Source: BOG-908 sp964242115 | Lineage (GTDB): Bacteria > Pseudomonadota > Alphaproteobacteria > Acetobacterales > Acetobacteraceae | Assembly (NCBI GenBank): GCA_964242115.1 | Contig: CAXSZX010000021.1 | Location: forward strand, 1 to 64,000 | Length of the DNA: 64,000 nucleotides | Reading direction: 5' to 3' | Part shown: one piece after another, positions 36,099 through 44,727 of the stretch | Layout: each line of letters begins with the position of its first letter | Numbering within the stretch: position 1 is the first letter of the stretch | Notes under the pieces: model-generated | Seen by the model: the letters and a program-made list of their open reading frames with translations, nothing else | Databases searched by the model: none | What the model was told of the DNA's origin: nothing | Translations under genes and position numbers: made by a program

Positions 36099-38047
36099 TG
36101 CAGCGCCACCGCCATCGCCGCGCCAAGGCTGGCGATGAGGCCGCACGCGGTCACGACCTCATGGGCCAGCATCTGCGCCGTCTCGGCACGCCTGGGGGTG
36201 TCGGTTTCGATGCCCTTCAGCACGTCCTCGAGGCAGCGGATCCGGGTGGCTGCCTGTTCGGCGCCGCGCTGGTCGGCCTCGCGCGCGTGCTCGTCGTCCA
36301 GCAACTCGGCCATCGCGCCAATCTGCCCCTCGGCGGCTGCCTGCAGCAGCCTGTCTTGCAGCAGCGCGCGGGTGCGACGGCTGCGCCAGTCCTCGGTGCC
36401 AGCCACGCCGCAGGACACCAGCCAGCCGGCCAGCCCGGGCAGCGGCGCCTGGTGCAGCCTGGATTGCAGTCGCGCGAACAGGCGCAGCAGGCTGAGCCGT
36501 TCGGCAGGCCCGGCGAAGCTCGCGAGCGTAGGCAGGTCGCCGGCCAGGGCAGGGTCAGTGCGGGCGACCAGGAAGGCGGCGATATGGGCGTCGATCGGCG
36601 GCCTGGTCCGGTCGGCGTTTGCTGCCGCGTCGTCGAGCGCCGGCAGCAGTTCTGCCGCGCGCACCACCGGCCGGCCCGCGAGGAGCGGCGAGGCGCAGGC
36701 CAGCATCGGGTTCAACCCGTAGGTCAGCCGCTTGACCCCGCCGGCCGGGCCGCGCGCGTTCAGCCAGGCGCGCCAGTCGCGCTGCTCGTCCCTCAGGTTC
36801 GTCTGGCCGGCCCACCTGTGGTTGGCAGAGAGGAACTGCGGCACCGCGTCGGCCAGCACCAACGACTGCAGGGCGGCCAGCACGTCCGGCACGGCGCCGG
36901 CCAGCGCTGCACCCAGTCCGTCCGGCTGCAGGGCGACGCCGCGCCAGGCAAGCGGCGTCAGCGGGTCCAGCGCCGCCACGCTGCGCAGCACCGTCAGGCT
37001 CTGCTGGCGCACATCGTCCGGCGTGCCCGGGTCGGGTCGCCGGACAACCTCCTCCACCCGCATGGCGACCTGCGGGTCACCCAGGCAACGGCGCAGCCAG
37101 CGTTCCACCTCGCCGCTCTTGAGCAGCACGTAGCCGCGCTCCGGCTGCAGGGTCAGGCTCAGCGCCAGGTCGCGTGCGGTCCAGGCCTTTGCCCCGGCGA
37201 CGTCCAGCGGCAACTGGGCGCGGCGCGGCGGGCGTGCGGCCACACGCCGCGCGCGGGCCTGCTCCGGCCGCAGCAGCATCGCCGGTGGGGGGCGGTGGTC
37301 GGGGTCTTCGGCCAGCATGCCGCGCAGCAGGTCGGAGATCATCGGCGGCAGCGCGGCCTCGCCGGTGAGTGCGGCGAAGCTGCCAAGCTCGAGCTTGCGG
37401 CGCAGGATGGCGGCCTCGTCCAGGCCGGCCAGCGGCACGCGCCCGGTCGCCAGGCACAGCAGCGTCACGCCCAGCGCGTAGACGTCGTCGGCGATGGCGC
37501 CCTCGCCACGGCCGGCGGGCAGGCAGCACGCCATGTAGGGGGGTTCGAAGACCGCCGGCTGCAGGCTGGCGGGGGGTGCCGCCCAGAACGGGCCCAGCGT
37601 CACGAGCTCACGCGGGCCAGGGCGGAACAAATTGTCCGGGTTGATGGCGCGGTGCGTGAGGCCGCGTGCCTGCAGGCCGGCGAGGGCGGAGGCTGCGGGC
37701 ACCAGGACGTAGCTGATCAGATCGTTTTCGCGCCACGGCGTGCCGATGCTCAGCGCGGCACCTGGAGGGCGTTCGCCCACTACGTACCAGCCGTGCTGGC
37801 CTGACAGGTCGCGCCCGGCGCCGTAGTCGACCGGCAGCACCGCGCGCGGCACCGCCTGGCCGGTTCGCGAGAGGGTGAGCTTGGGGCGGAACGGCAGGCC
37901 GGGCTTGGCTTCGACCGCGATGAGTTTCTGCGAGGGGTCGCGGCGGTCGGTCACCGCGTGGCTGCGCAGGCCGCCCTGCAGCGTCAGGCCTGGCTGCGAC
38001 GGGTCTATCCGGAAGTAGGTCGCGATGATGCCGGGCTGCTCGGTCAT
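36095..38047 (-). CDS. Protein kinase-like protein with degenerate active site (probable pseudokinase)
   Basis: A 650-residue protein whose first 260 residues follow the Hanks-type Ser/Thr kinase fold. The activation-segment end and subdomain IX are clear (FEPPYMACC, DDVYALGVTLLCLATGRVPL), and the catalytic loop is THRAINPDNLF at about 131-141. The canonical HRDxKxxN thus reads HRAINPDN: the catalytic Asp is Ala and the Lys is Asn. The DFG position reads LGPFW, so Mg binding is also lost. Residues 270-620 are Ala/Leu/Arg-rich and unrecognised, and the last 20 residues are hydrophobic (LIASLGAAMAVALQ), a possible membrane anchor. The ATG at 38047 is chosen because the frame upstream is a repeat element. 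It is coupled to the small membrane protein that follows. Confidence 0.72.
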   Translation of the reverse strand: MTEQPGIIATYFRIDPSQPGLTLQGGLRSHAVTDRRDPSQKLIAVEAKPGLPFRPKLTLSRTGQAVPRAVLPVDYGAGRDLSGQHGWYVVGERPPGAALSIGTPWRENDLISYVLVPAASALAGLQARGLTHRAINPDNLFRPGPRELVTLGPFWAAPPASLQPAVFEPPYMACCLPAGRGEGAIADDVYALGVTLLCLATGRVPLAGLDEAAILRRKLELGSFAALTGEAALPPMISDLLRGMLAEDPDHRPPPAMLLRPEQARARRVAARPPRRAQLPLDVAGAKAWTARDLALSLTLQPERGYVLLKSGEVERWLRRCLGDPQVAMRVEEVVRRPDPGTPDDVRQQSLTVLRSVAALDPLTPLAWRGVALQPDGLGAALAGAVPDVLAALQSLVLADAVPQFLSANHRWAGQTNLRDEQRDWRAWLNARGPAGGVKRLTYGLNPMLACASPLLAGRPVVRAAELLPALDDAAANADRTRPPIDAHIAAFLVARTDPALAGDLPTLASFAGPAERLSLLRLFARLQSRLHQAPLPGLAGWLVSCGVAGTEDWRSRRTRALLQDRLLQAAAEGQIGAMAELLDDEHAREADQRGAEQAATRIRCLEDVLKGIETDTPRRAETAQMLAHEVVTACGLIASLGAAMAVALQ

Positions 38048-38084
38048 GCGGACAGGGTAGGCGGGGAGTGTTAAAGTTACGCCA

Positions 38085-38213
38085 AAGCAAAGACTTCTTT
38101 TTCGAGAAAAAGAAGCAAAAAGCTTTTGCGAGCGCTGTCGCGGAGTCTCCGGAGACGAGTGCCCAGGAGACAAAAGTCTTTTGATTCTTTTTCAAAAAAG
38201 AACCGCTTGCTTG
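38085..38213. repeat. Nested-palindrome intergenic element, B left / A right
   Basis: The left B arm is CTTCTTTTTCGAGAAAAAGA, the centre is type II and the right A arm is slightly short (GATTCTTTTTC...AAAGAACC). It lies between purA and the pseudokinase gene, which are on the same strand. Confidence 0.8.
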
Positions 38214-39503
38214 CTATCCCTGAAAAGGATCCCTCACGAGGATCGTATCATCCCGCTCCGGACTGGTAGAAAGCAGCGTCACCGGCGCGTCCACCAGCTC
38301 CTCGATCCGCCGCACGTATTTCACCGCCTGCGCCGGCAGCTCCGCCCAGGACCGCGCTCCCCTAGTCGAGCCGCTCCAGCCTTCCACCGTTTCGTAGACC
38401 GGCGTTGCGGCCGCCTGCGCCCCAGGTGCGGCCGGCAAATGGCTGAAACGCTGGCCCGAAATCTCGTAGCCCACGCAGATGCGCAGGTGCTCCATGCCGT
38501 CCAGCACGTCCAGCTTGGTCAGTGCCAGGCCGGCGATGCCGCCCACCTTCACCGCCTGGCGCACCATCGCCGCGTCGAACCAGCCGCAGCGGCGGGGCCG
38601 GCCGGTCACCGTGCCGAACTCGTGGCCGCGCTCGCCCAGCATGCGGCCGGTCTCGTCGGCCAGTTCGGAGGGGAACGGGCCGGAGCCCACCCGCGTGGTG
38701 TAGGCCTTGGCGATGCCCAGCACGAAGCCCACCGCGCCGGGTCCCACGCCGGACCCGCTGGCCGCGGTGGCGGCGACCGTGTTGCTGCTGGTGACGAACG
38801 GGTAGGTGCCGTGGTCCACGTCCAGCATTACCGCCTGGGCGCCCTCGAACAGGATGCGACGGCCGTCGCGCCGCGCGGCGTCCAGCCGTTCCCACACCGG
38901 CTCGACGTAGGGGGCGAGCTTCGGCGCCATCTCCAGCAGCGAGGCCAGCAGGGCCTGTTTCTCGAACGTTTCGGCGCCTAAGCCGCGCAGCAGCGTGTTG
39001 TGGTGCAAGAGCAGCTCGTCGAGCTTGGCGGACAGCGTGTCGGGCTCGGCCAGGTCGCAGGCGCGGATGGCGCGGCGGGCCACCTTGTCCTCGTAGGCGG
39101 GGCCGATGCCGCGCCCGGTGGTGCCGATCTTCGCCGCACCGCGGGCGGCCTCGCGCGCGCGGTCAATGGCGCCGTGCAGCGGCAGGATGAGGGTGGCGTT
39201 GTCGGCCACGCGCAGCTTTGCCGGCGTCACCTCGAGGCCCTGTGCCTGCAGGCGGGCGATCTCGTCCAGCAGCGCCCAGGGGTCCACCACCACGCCGTTG
39301 CCGATGATGCCGAGCTTGCCGCGCACCAGGCCGCTGGGCAGCAGGCTCAGCTTGTAGGTCTGGTTGCCGACCACCAGCGTGTGGCCGGCGTTGTGGCCGC
39401 CCTGGAAACGGACCACGATGTCGGCGCGGCTGGCCAGCCAGTCGACGACCTTGCCCTTGCCTTCGTCGCCCCACTGGGCGCCGATTACTGCTACGTTGGC
39501 CAT
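38214..39503 (-). CDS. purA: Adenylosuccinate synthetase
   Basis: A 429-residue cytoplasmic enzyme for GTP-dependent conversion of IMP and aspartate to adenylosuccinate in AMP synthesis. Motifs are the N-terminal GAQWGDEGKGKVVDWL, QGGHNAGHTLVV, GTTGRGIGPAYEDKVARR, FEGAQAVMLDVDHGTYPFVT, GRPRRCGWFDAAMVRQ and the ALTKLDVLDG guanine-binding segment. The ATG at 39503 has AAGG 6 bases upstream. hisZ lies upstream on the same strand across a repeat element; hisZ-purA is a common pairing in proteobacteria. Confidence 0.96.
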   Translation of the reverse strand: MANVAVIGAQWGDEGKGKVVDWLASRADIVVRFQGGHNAGHTLVVGNQTYKLSLLPSGLVRGKLGIIGNGVVVDPWALLDEIARLQAQGLEVTPAKLRVADNATLILPLHGAIDRAREAARGAAKIGTTGRGIGPAYEDKVARRAIRACDLAEPDTLSAKLDELLLHHNTLLRGLGAETFEKQALLASLLEMAPKLAPYVEPVWERLDAARRDGRRILFEGAQAVMLDVDHGTYPFVTSSNTVAATAASGSGVGPGAVGFVLGIAKAYTTRVGSGPFPSELADETGRMLGERGHEFGTVTGRPRRCGWFDAAMVRQAVKVGGIAGLALTKLDVLDGMEHLRICVGYEISGQRFSHLPAAPGAQAAATPVYETVEGWSGSTRGARSWAELPAQAVKYVRRIEELVDAPVTLLSTSPERDDTILVRDPFQG

Positions 39504-39519
39504 GGTTACCTTAGGAGAA

Positions 39520-39648
39520 AGAAAGCAGTTCTTTTTTGAAAAAAAGAACCAAAAAACTTTTGTCTCCTGGGACCCGTCTGCGGGGGAGTCCGCGACAGCC
39601 GTGACAAAAGCTTTTTGCTTCTTTTTCTCGAAAAAGAAGCGCTTGCTT
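39520..39648. repeat. Nested-palindrome intergenic element, A left / B right, between hisZ and purA
   Basis: A perfect left A arm, a reversed type II-like centre (GAGTCCGCGACAGCC) and a right B arm (GCTTCTTTTTCTCGAAAAAG). It fills the gap between two genes expected to be one operon. Confidence 0.82.
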
Positions 39649-40787
39649 TACCCCACTTCCACCGCCACGCCACCCCGCAGCACGTGCGTGCACCCCAGCC
39701 GCCTTGCCTCCGCGTCGTCCGCGCCGCCCTCCAGGGCCGCCAGTGTCGCGTAGCCTTGCGCCCGCAACGCCTGCGCTGCCGCCTGGTCGGTGTCCGCCGC
39801 CACCAGCACGCTGCGCCGCGCGGCCGGCGCCGGCGCCGCGCGCAGCACCGCGTCGGCAAACAGGGTGACGCCGGTGGCCGGCTCGCCGTCTCCTGTCAGA
39901 TAGCGCCCGCCGCGGCCTAGCTCGCCGTTGCGGCCGGGGGCGAACACCGTGACCGCGATGCCGGTGTGGTAGCGCAGGCCGCGGAACTCGAGCGGGTCGA
40001 CGGTCAGCCGCAGGTGCGCCGCGCGGGCGGCGATCAGCGCCACCACCTGCTCCAGCCGCTCGGCCATGATGCGCTGAGCCGGCGCCAGCTCGGCGCGGCG
40101 CAGCGCCGCGAGTGCGGCGGGTGCGGGGCCGGCGGCCAGCAGCAGCTCCGTCAGCATCGGCGCCAGCTTGCCGCCGTGCTCGGCCACCGCGGCTGCGTCC
40201 TTGCGGTCCAGCGCGCGGGCCAGCGCCTGGCGGAGCGCGCCGTCCACGCCGGCAGCGTCCAGCAGCGCCGGCGCCAGCGTGGGCAGGGTGAGGTCCAAAC
40301 TTAGCCGGGTCAGGCCCAGCGCGGACAGCGCCTCGGCGGCCACCAGCATCGCTTCGGCGTCGGCCTGGGCGCTGTCGGCGCCGATCAGCTCGATGCCGGC
40401 CTGCGGCACCTGGCGGTCGGTCTCGCGCTGGGCGCGCACGCGGATACACTGGCCGGCATAGGACAGGCGCAGCGGGCGGGGCGCTGCGGCCAGCCTTGTC
40501 GCGGCGATGCGGGCCACCTGCGGGGTCATGTCCGCCCGCAGCGCCATCATGCGGTGGCTGTCGGGGTCCATGACGCGGAACACCTGGTCCGACAGCGCGG
40601 CGCCGGCGCCGGCGAGCAGGCTGTCCTCAAACTCCATCAATGGCGGTTTTACGCGGAGGTAGCCGTGGTCGGCGAAGACGGCCATCAGGGTTTCGACGGA
40701 CGCGGCTTCGGTTTGTGCGTCGGGGGGCAGGAGGTCGCGTAAGCCGGCGGGGAGCAGGGCGGGGTGGAGGGGAGCGGGGTCGTCCAT
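39648..40787 (-). CDS. hisZ: ATP phosphoribosyltransferase regulatory subunit
   Basis: A 379-residue histidyl-tRNA-synthetase-like protein that lacks tRNA charging and instead activates the short form of HisG in histidine synthesis. It starts MDDPAPLHPALLPAGLRDLLPPDA, the usual HisZ N-terminus. FRVMDPDSHRMMALRADMTPQVARIAATRL and LSYAGQCIRVRA are class II synthetase motif 2-like segments, and FRGLRYHTGIAVTVFAPGRNGELGRGGRY is the C-terminal core. The ATG at 40787 is preferred over an upstream Met inside a repeat arm. purA follows. A short hisG is expected elsewhere. Confidence 0.9.
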   Translation of the reverse strand: MDDPAPLHPALLPAGLRDLLPPDAQTEAASVETLMAVFADHGYLRVKPPLMEFEDSLLAGAGAALSDQVFRVMDPDSHRMMALRADMTPQVARIAATRLAAAPRPLRLSYAGQCIRVRAQRETDRQVPQAGIELIGADSAQADAEAMLVAAEALSALGLTRLSLDLTLPTLAPALLDAAGVDGALRQALARALDRKDAAAVAEHGGKLAPMLTELLLAAGPAPAALAALRRAELAPAQRIMAERLEQVVALIAARAAHLRLTVDPLEFRGLRYHTGIAVTVFAPGRNGELGRGGRYLTGDGEPATGVTLFADAVLRAAPAPAARRSVLVAADTDQAAAQALRAQGYATLAALEGGADDAEARRLGCTHVLRGGVAVEVG

Positions 40788-40819
40788 GGGATGCGGGCTA
40801 TAGCGGGGGCGAAAGGAAG

Positions 40820-40884
40820 GCAAGAAAGGCCTTCTTTTTTGAAAAAAAAGAAGCAAAAAACTTTTGCTTTGGCTGTCGCGGGCT
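40820..40884. repeat. Single B-type left arm
   Basis: AAAGGCCTTCTTTTTTGAAA with matching AAGAAGC and then CTTTTGCTTTGGCTGTCGCG. It stops where the VOC pseudogene begins; the facing B arm is at 41709-41770. Confidence 0.72.
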
Positions 40885-40894
40885 GGGGAGGCGT

Positions 40895-41670
40895 GGTGTT
40901 TTACTGTTCAGCTCCAGCCGGAGCTCGCTGGCCTGTTCAGGGCTCATCCGGATCGATTTGTCGGTGCAGCCGGGGGCGGTGACGTAGGCGACATGGTTGC
41001 GTCCAACACGGCGCGTGCGGTGGCCATGTGTTTAACGAAGACGCTTTCGGCTACGATGGATCGCGTCGCCGGCAGCCCGAGCGCGCGGGGGATCATCACC
41101 ACGTCGCCGCCACCCGGCAGCACGTAGCCGTCGGCGCGCGTGTCGAAGGCGGCGCAGCCGGCGTCCGGACGTGGCGGTGCACCCCAGTTCGGTCAGGAGC
41201 CGCGCGCCTGCTTCGCCGCCCTGCAACCAGGTTGCGCCGAGCCGTAAGCGGCGTTCGGTGCGCTCGGCAGGCCGGGCTTTCGTCGGGCGATCTTAGCCGT
41301 TGTGCGAAGAACGCTCGGTGCGGCGAGGGAGTTTGCGGAAACGTCACGACAGCGCCGGTGTCGGACGGGTTCGATTGCAGCGCGGAGAGGCAAGCGGAAA
41401 ACCGGGCGAGGTCCGGCGAGTATGTGCTTCAGAACGCCGCACCGTCGCCGCCTTGCAGCCGGTCCGCCTATTCGCGTGCCAGCGCGTTGGTCGGTCCCGG
41501 CGCGGTGATGAGTTCGATACACTGCCCGTTGGGAAACTCGACGTGGCTTTTGGCGATGCCGTTCGCGTGCAAGCGGCCAGGCTTTATCAAAAACCCAAGC
41601 CGCCAGAACGCGGCGGACGCTTCCGGTAGGCTACGTACAGCGATGGACACATGGTCCAGCCCCGCGGCCA
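40895..41670 (-). pseudogene. Decayed VOC/glyoxalase-like gene
   Basis: Remains of a gene for a VOC (glyoxalase-like) protein, read from 41670 downward. The N-terminus is intact for about 60 residues (GLDHVSIAVRSLPEASAAFW, then SHVEFPNGQCIELI). It then meets a stop after ALARE, reads on as ADRLQGGDGAAF, meets a second stop and resumes as STYSPDLARFSACLSALQ and VVTFPQTPSPHRAFFAQRL. After that it needs at least three frame changes to recover RLLTELGCTATSG, FDTRADGYVLPGGGDVVMIP, VAESVFVKHMATARAVLDAT and DKSIRMSPEQASELRLEL. Two nonsense codons and several frameshifts make it non-functional. It lies exactly between two single arms of the intergenic repeat. Confidence 0.8.
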
Positions 41671-41708
41671 ACGTGCAAGAGGCAGCGAGCAAACTGCCAG
41701 CCCCAAAC

Positions 41709-41770
41709 CGCGACAGCAGGTCCAAAAGTTTTTTGCTTCTTTTTTTCAAAAAAGAAGCCCTTGCTTTCTT
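41709..41770. repeat. Single B-type right arm
   Basis: ACCGCGACAGCAGGTCCAAA, then a B arm (TTGCTTCTTTTTTTC...AAGAAGCCC). It abuts the PLP lyase stop at 41769 and faces the left arm at 40820-40884 across the VOC pseudogene. Confidence 0.72.
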
Positions 41771-42950
41771 ACGCGCTCAGCAACCCAACCGCCCCCTCCA
41801 GGTCCGCCACCAAATCCGCCACGTCCTCCAGCCCCACATGAAACCGCACCATAGGTCCGCCGGCGAGCCGCTCTCCCGCAGTCCGCGTCACGAACCCCGT
41901 CGTCGGCAGCGCAAGACTCTCGAAACCGCCCCAGCTTGCGCCGATGCCGAACAGGCTCAGCGCGTCCACGAAGCGGTGCGTCGCCTCCACGCTCACCTCG
42001 GGATGGAACAGGACGCCGAACAGGCTGCACGCGCCGGTGAAGTCGCGTTTCCACAGCGCGTGGCCGGGCGCGCCTGGCAGCGCAGGGTGCAGCACCTGGG
42101 CCACCTCCGGCCGACCAGCGAACCAGGACGCCACCTCGAGCCCGGAGCGCATCTGCCTTTCCAGCCGCACCGCCATCGTGCGCAACCCGCGCAGCGTCAG
42201 CCAGCAATCGTCCGGCGACGCGTACTGGCCGAGTACCAGGGCGGCGTCGCGCACGACTTTCCAATGCGCGTCGTCCGCGACCGTGGCCGAGCCGATCAGA
42301 ACGTCTGAGTGCCCGGCCGCGTATTTCGTCAGCGCCTGGATCGAGACGTCCACGCCATGGGTGAAGGGCTGGAAGGCGTGAATGCCCCAGGTGTTGTCCA
42401 TCAGCACCGCGGCGCCGCGCGCGTGTGCCAGTGCGGCCAGTGCCGGGACGTCCTGCACTTCGAAGCTGTGGCTGCCTGGGCTTTCCAGGTACAGCACCGT
42501 TGTTTTGTCGCGGAACTGGCCGGCCAGCGCTTCGGCGTCGCAATCGGCCTGATAGTAGGTCGTCGCCACCCCGAGCCGTTGCAGCATCGTGTCGCAGAAG
42601 GTGCGCACCGGGCCGTATACGCTATCCGGCATCAGGCAGTGGTCGCCCGCGCCGAGGTAGCCGAGCAGCGGGGTGGTGCACGCTGCCAGCCCGGTGGAGA
42701 AGGTCTGGCAGCGCGTGCCGCCCTCAATTTCGGCGATCACGTCCTCCAGCGCGTGGTGCGTGGCCGAGCCCTGCGTGCCGTAGGTCAGCACCTGGTCGAG
42801 GCGCCGCCGCATGTGGGCGCGGCGCTGTGCCATGTCCTCGTAGAGCACCGTCGAGCCGCGATGGACGGCCGGGTTGACGAAGCCGTGCGCCTTGGTCCCC
42901 GCGCGCCCCGCGTGCGACAGGCGGGTGGCGAAGCCGTGCTGCTCCGTCAT
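41769..42950 (-). CDS. Cys/Met metabolism PLP-dependent lyase (cystathionine beta-lyase type)
   Basis: A 393-residue cytoplasmic PLP enzyme of the gamma-family. VNPAVHRGSTVLYEDM, LTYGTQGSATHHALEDVIAE and SGLAACTTPLLGYL-like segments lead to VLMDNTWGIHAFQPFTHGVD (the Asp contacting PLP nitrogen) and the Schiff-base Lys in QALTKYAAGHSDVLIG. The C-terminus contains SLALPTTGFVTRTAGERL. It looks closest to bacterial MetC (cystathionine beta-lyase), but specificity within this family is hard to assign. The ATG at 42950 overlaps the sseA stop as ATGA, so it is coupled to the sulfurtransferase, which suggests a shared role in sulfur amino acid metabolism. Confidence 0.88.
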   Translation of the reverse strand: MTEQHGFATRLSHAGRAGTKAHGFVNPAVHRGSTVLYEDMAQRRAHMRRRLDQVLTYGTQGSATHHALEDVIAEIEGGTRCQTFSTGLAACTTPLLGYLGAGDHCLMPDSVYGPVRTFCDTMLQRLGVATTYYQADCDAEALAGQFRDKTTVLYLESPGSHSFEVQDVPALAALAHARGAAVLMDNTWGIHAFQPFTHGVDVSIQALTKYAAGHSDVLIGSATVADDAHWKVVRDAALVLGQYASPDDCWLTLRGLRTMAVRLERQMRSGLEVASWFAGRPEVAQVLHPALPGAPGHALWKRDFTGACSLFGVLFHPEVSVEATHRFVDALSLFGIGASWGGFESLALPTTGFVTRTAGERLAGGPMVRFHVGLEDVADLVADLEGAVGLLSA

Positions 42951-43786
42951 GACGTCACCTTCGGCGTATCCGCGCGCTGCGCCCATTCCGTCCACGAGCC
43001 GTCGTAGAGCGCGCCCTCATCCAGTCCCGCCACGACCATGCCCAGCGTCAGGATCGCCGCCGTTACCCCGGTGCCGCAGCTCGTCACCACCGGCCGTGCG
43101 CCCGCGACACCGGCCTGCGCCAGCCGCGCCCGCAGCGCCTGCGGCGGCAGCATCGTCTGGTCGGCGGCGAGCAGGTCGCTGGCCGGCAGGCTGTGGGCGC
43201 CGGGAATGTGTCCGCCCGGCATGTTCGGCCGCGGTTCCGGCGCGGTGCCAGCGAAGCGGCCTGCGCTGCGTGCGTCCAGCACCAGCTCGCGCTGGGTGTC
43301 GAGGTTGCGCAAAACGTCGCCGATGCCGCGCAGCCGCGCACTGTGCAGGCTTGCGCGGAAGTCGCCCGGCGTCGGTGGGGCCACGGTCCCCTGTTCCACC
43401 GCCCGGCCCTCGGCGCGCCATTTCGGCAGCCCGCCATCCAGCACCGCCGCGTCCAGGTGGCCGAACAGCCGCATCAGCCACCAGCCGCGGGCGGCCGAGA
43501 ACAGGCCCTTCTGGTCGTAGAACACCACCCGGTCCGTGCTGGACACGCCGAGCTGGCACAGCATCCGCTCGAACCGCCCCGCGGTGGGCGCCATGTGCGG
43601 CAGGCTGGTCTCCTGGTCGGCCACCGCGTCTAGGTTAAAGAAGCGCGCGCCGGGGATGTGGGCTGCGGCGAACACGGCTTGGGCGTCGGCGGGCTCGGTG
43701 GGCAGGTAGAAGCTGGCGTCGAAGATGCGCAGGTCGGGGGCGTTCAGCTCGGCTGCCAGCCACTCAGTGGACACCAACGGGGTCAT
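42947..43786 (-). CDS. sseA: 3-mercaptopyruvate / thiosulfate sulfurtransferase
   Basis: A 279-residue two-domain rhodanese. The N-terminal inactive domain is TPLVSTEWLAAELNAPDLRI, then AHIPGARFFNLDAVAD. The C-terminal domain carries ELVLDARSAGRFAG, GHIPGAHSLPA and the active-site loop SCGTGVTAAILTLGM. The CGTGVTA loop fits 3-mercaptopyruvate sulfurtransferases rather than classic rhodaneses (CRxGxR). Cytoplasmic. The start is the ATG at 43786; upstream is a repeat arm. It is coupled to the downstream PLP lyase by a 4-base overlap. Confidence 0.9.
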   Translation of the reverse strand: MTPLVSTEWLAAELNAPDLRIFDASFYLPTEPADAQAVFAAAHIPGARFFNLDAVADQETSLPHMAPTAGRFERMLCQLGVSSTDRVVFYDQKGLFSAARGWWLMRLFGHLDAAVLDGGLPKWRAEGRAVEQGTVAPPTPGDFRASLHSARLRGIGDVLRNLDTQRELVLDARSAGRFAGTAPEPRPNMPGGHIPGAHSLPASDLLAADQTMLPPQALRARLAQAGVAGARPVVTSCGTGVTAAILTLGMVVAGLDEGALYDGSWTEWAQRADTPKVTS

Positions 43787-43792
43787 AGGAAG

Positions 43793-43841
43793 AAAGCAGT
43801 TCTTTTTTGAACAAAAGAACCAAAAAACTTTTGTCTCTTGG
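43793..43841. repeat. Single A-type arm upstream of sseA
   Basis: AGCAGTTCTTTTTTGAACAA with matching AGAACC and then AAAAAACTTTTG. No centre or right arm is recognisable in the next 115 bases. Confidence 0.7.
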
Positions 43842-43955
43842 AGGCGCGTCGCTGGATGTTGCGGGATGACAATGACGAGGTTCGGAGAGCGACGTCTGGC
43901 GCGGCCGCTGGTCTGCGTTCGGGGACACCGGCCTCTGCGCGTCCTTGTGCTTCTG

Positions 43956-44588
43956 TCACGCCCACTTCTCCCGCAGCCAATCCCGCCGCAACGCAAACCA
44001 CAGCAGCCCGATGGTCGCCACCGAGTTTGGGTAGGCTCCGGCCACCGCCCGGGCGATCACCACCTCGGCCGGCAGCGCCCGCACCCGGATGTCCTCGCCC
44101 TCGCTGGCCAGGCCGCGCGTCCCGAGCAGCCCATCGGGCCCTGCCCCGCTTACGTCAACACGCCCGGCGAACAGCGTGCACTGCTCGTCGCAGCCGCCGG
44201 GCGTCAGCAGGAACGTGCCGATACGCTCCATCTCACGCAGCTCCAGCCCCATCTCCTCGACCGATTCGCGGCGGATGGTGGCTTCCGCGGACTCCGTGCC
44301 ATCGGTCAGGCCCGCGGCCAGTTCGGTCATCACGCCAGGCAGGCCGGCGGCGTAGGCGGGAAGGCGGAACTGCTCGATCACCACCACCACGTCGCGCACC
44401 GGGTCGTAGGGCAGCACCGCGGCCGCTTTGCCGCGCCGTAGCAGCTCCCATCGTCGCGGTGCGGACATGTCGCCGTCGAACCGGCGCTGGCGGAAGTCGA
44501 CGACGTCCAGCGCGAAGCGGCCGTCCCAGACGCGCTGCTGGGAGTCGATCAGCACGTCGGCGGAGGAGGTAAGGAGGGGGCGGGTCAT
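43956..44588 (-). CDS. Nudix hydrolase, ADP-ribose pyrophosphatase type
   Basis: A 210-residue cytoplasmic Nudix protein. The Nudix box GLTDGTESAEATIRRESVEE (about residues 93-112) fits Gx5Ex7REUxEExGU. It is preceded by VVVVIEQFRLPAYAAG and followed by GTFLLTPGGCDEQCTLFAGRV, which is the ADP-ribose pyrophosphatase (NudF) pattern, so the likely reaction is hydrolysis of ADP-ribose to AMP and ribose 5-phosphate. The ATG at 44588 lies about 7 bases from a repeat element. The C-terminus WLREKWA is close to that of alphaproteobacterial relatives. Confidence 0.87.
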   Translation of the reverse strand: MTRPLLTSSADVLIDSQQRVWDGRFALDVVDFRQRRFDGDMSAPRRWELLRRGKAAAVLPYDPVRDVVVVIEQFRLPAYAAGLPGVMTELAAGLTDGTESAEATIRRESVEEMGLELREMERIGTFLLTPGGCDEQCTLFAGRVDVSGAGPDGLLGTRGLASEGEDIRVRALPAEVVIARAVAGAYPNSVATIGLLWFALRRDWLREKWA

Positions 44589-44593
44589 GAAGT

Positions 44594-44727
44594 GAAGGAA
44601 GGCCTTCTTTTTCGAGAAAAAGAAGCAAAAAGCTTTTATTACGGCTGCCGCGGACCTTTCCGATGAGCGCGCGACAGCGGAGACGAAAATTTCTTGGTTC
44701 TTTTTTTCAAAAAAGAACTGCTTGCTT
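44594..44727. repeat. Nested-palindrome intergenic element, B left / A right
   Basis: The left B arm is GGCCTTCTTTTTCGAGAAAA, the centre is part of type I (CGATGAGCGCGCGACAGCGG) and the right A arm is perfect. It fills the gap between the Nudix and XRE genes. Confidence 0.8.

Noticed and set aside
41032..41522. Separate small genes in the VOC pseudogene region
   Set aside because: Their translations are fragments or wrong frames of one VOC gene interrupted by stops and frameshifts.
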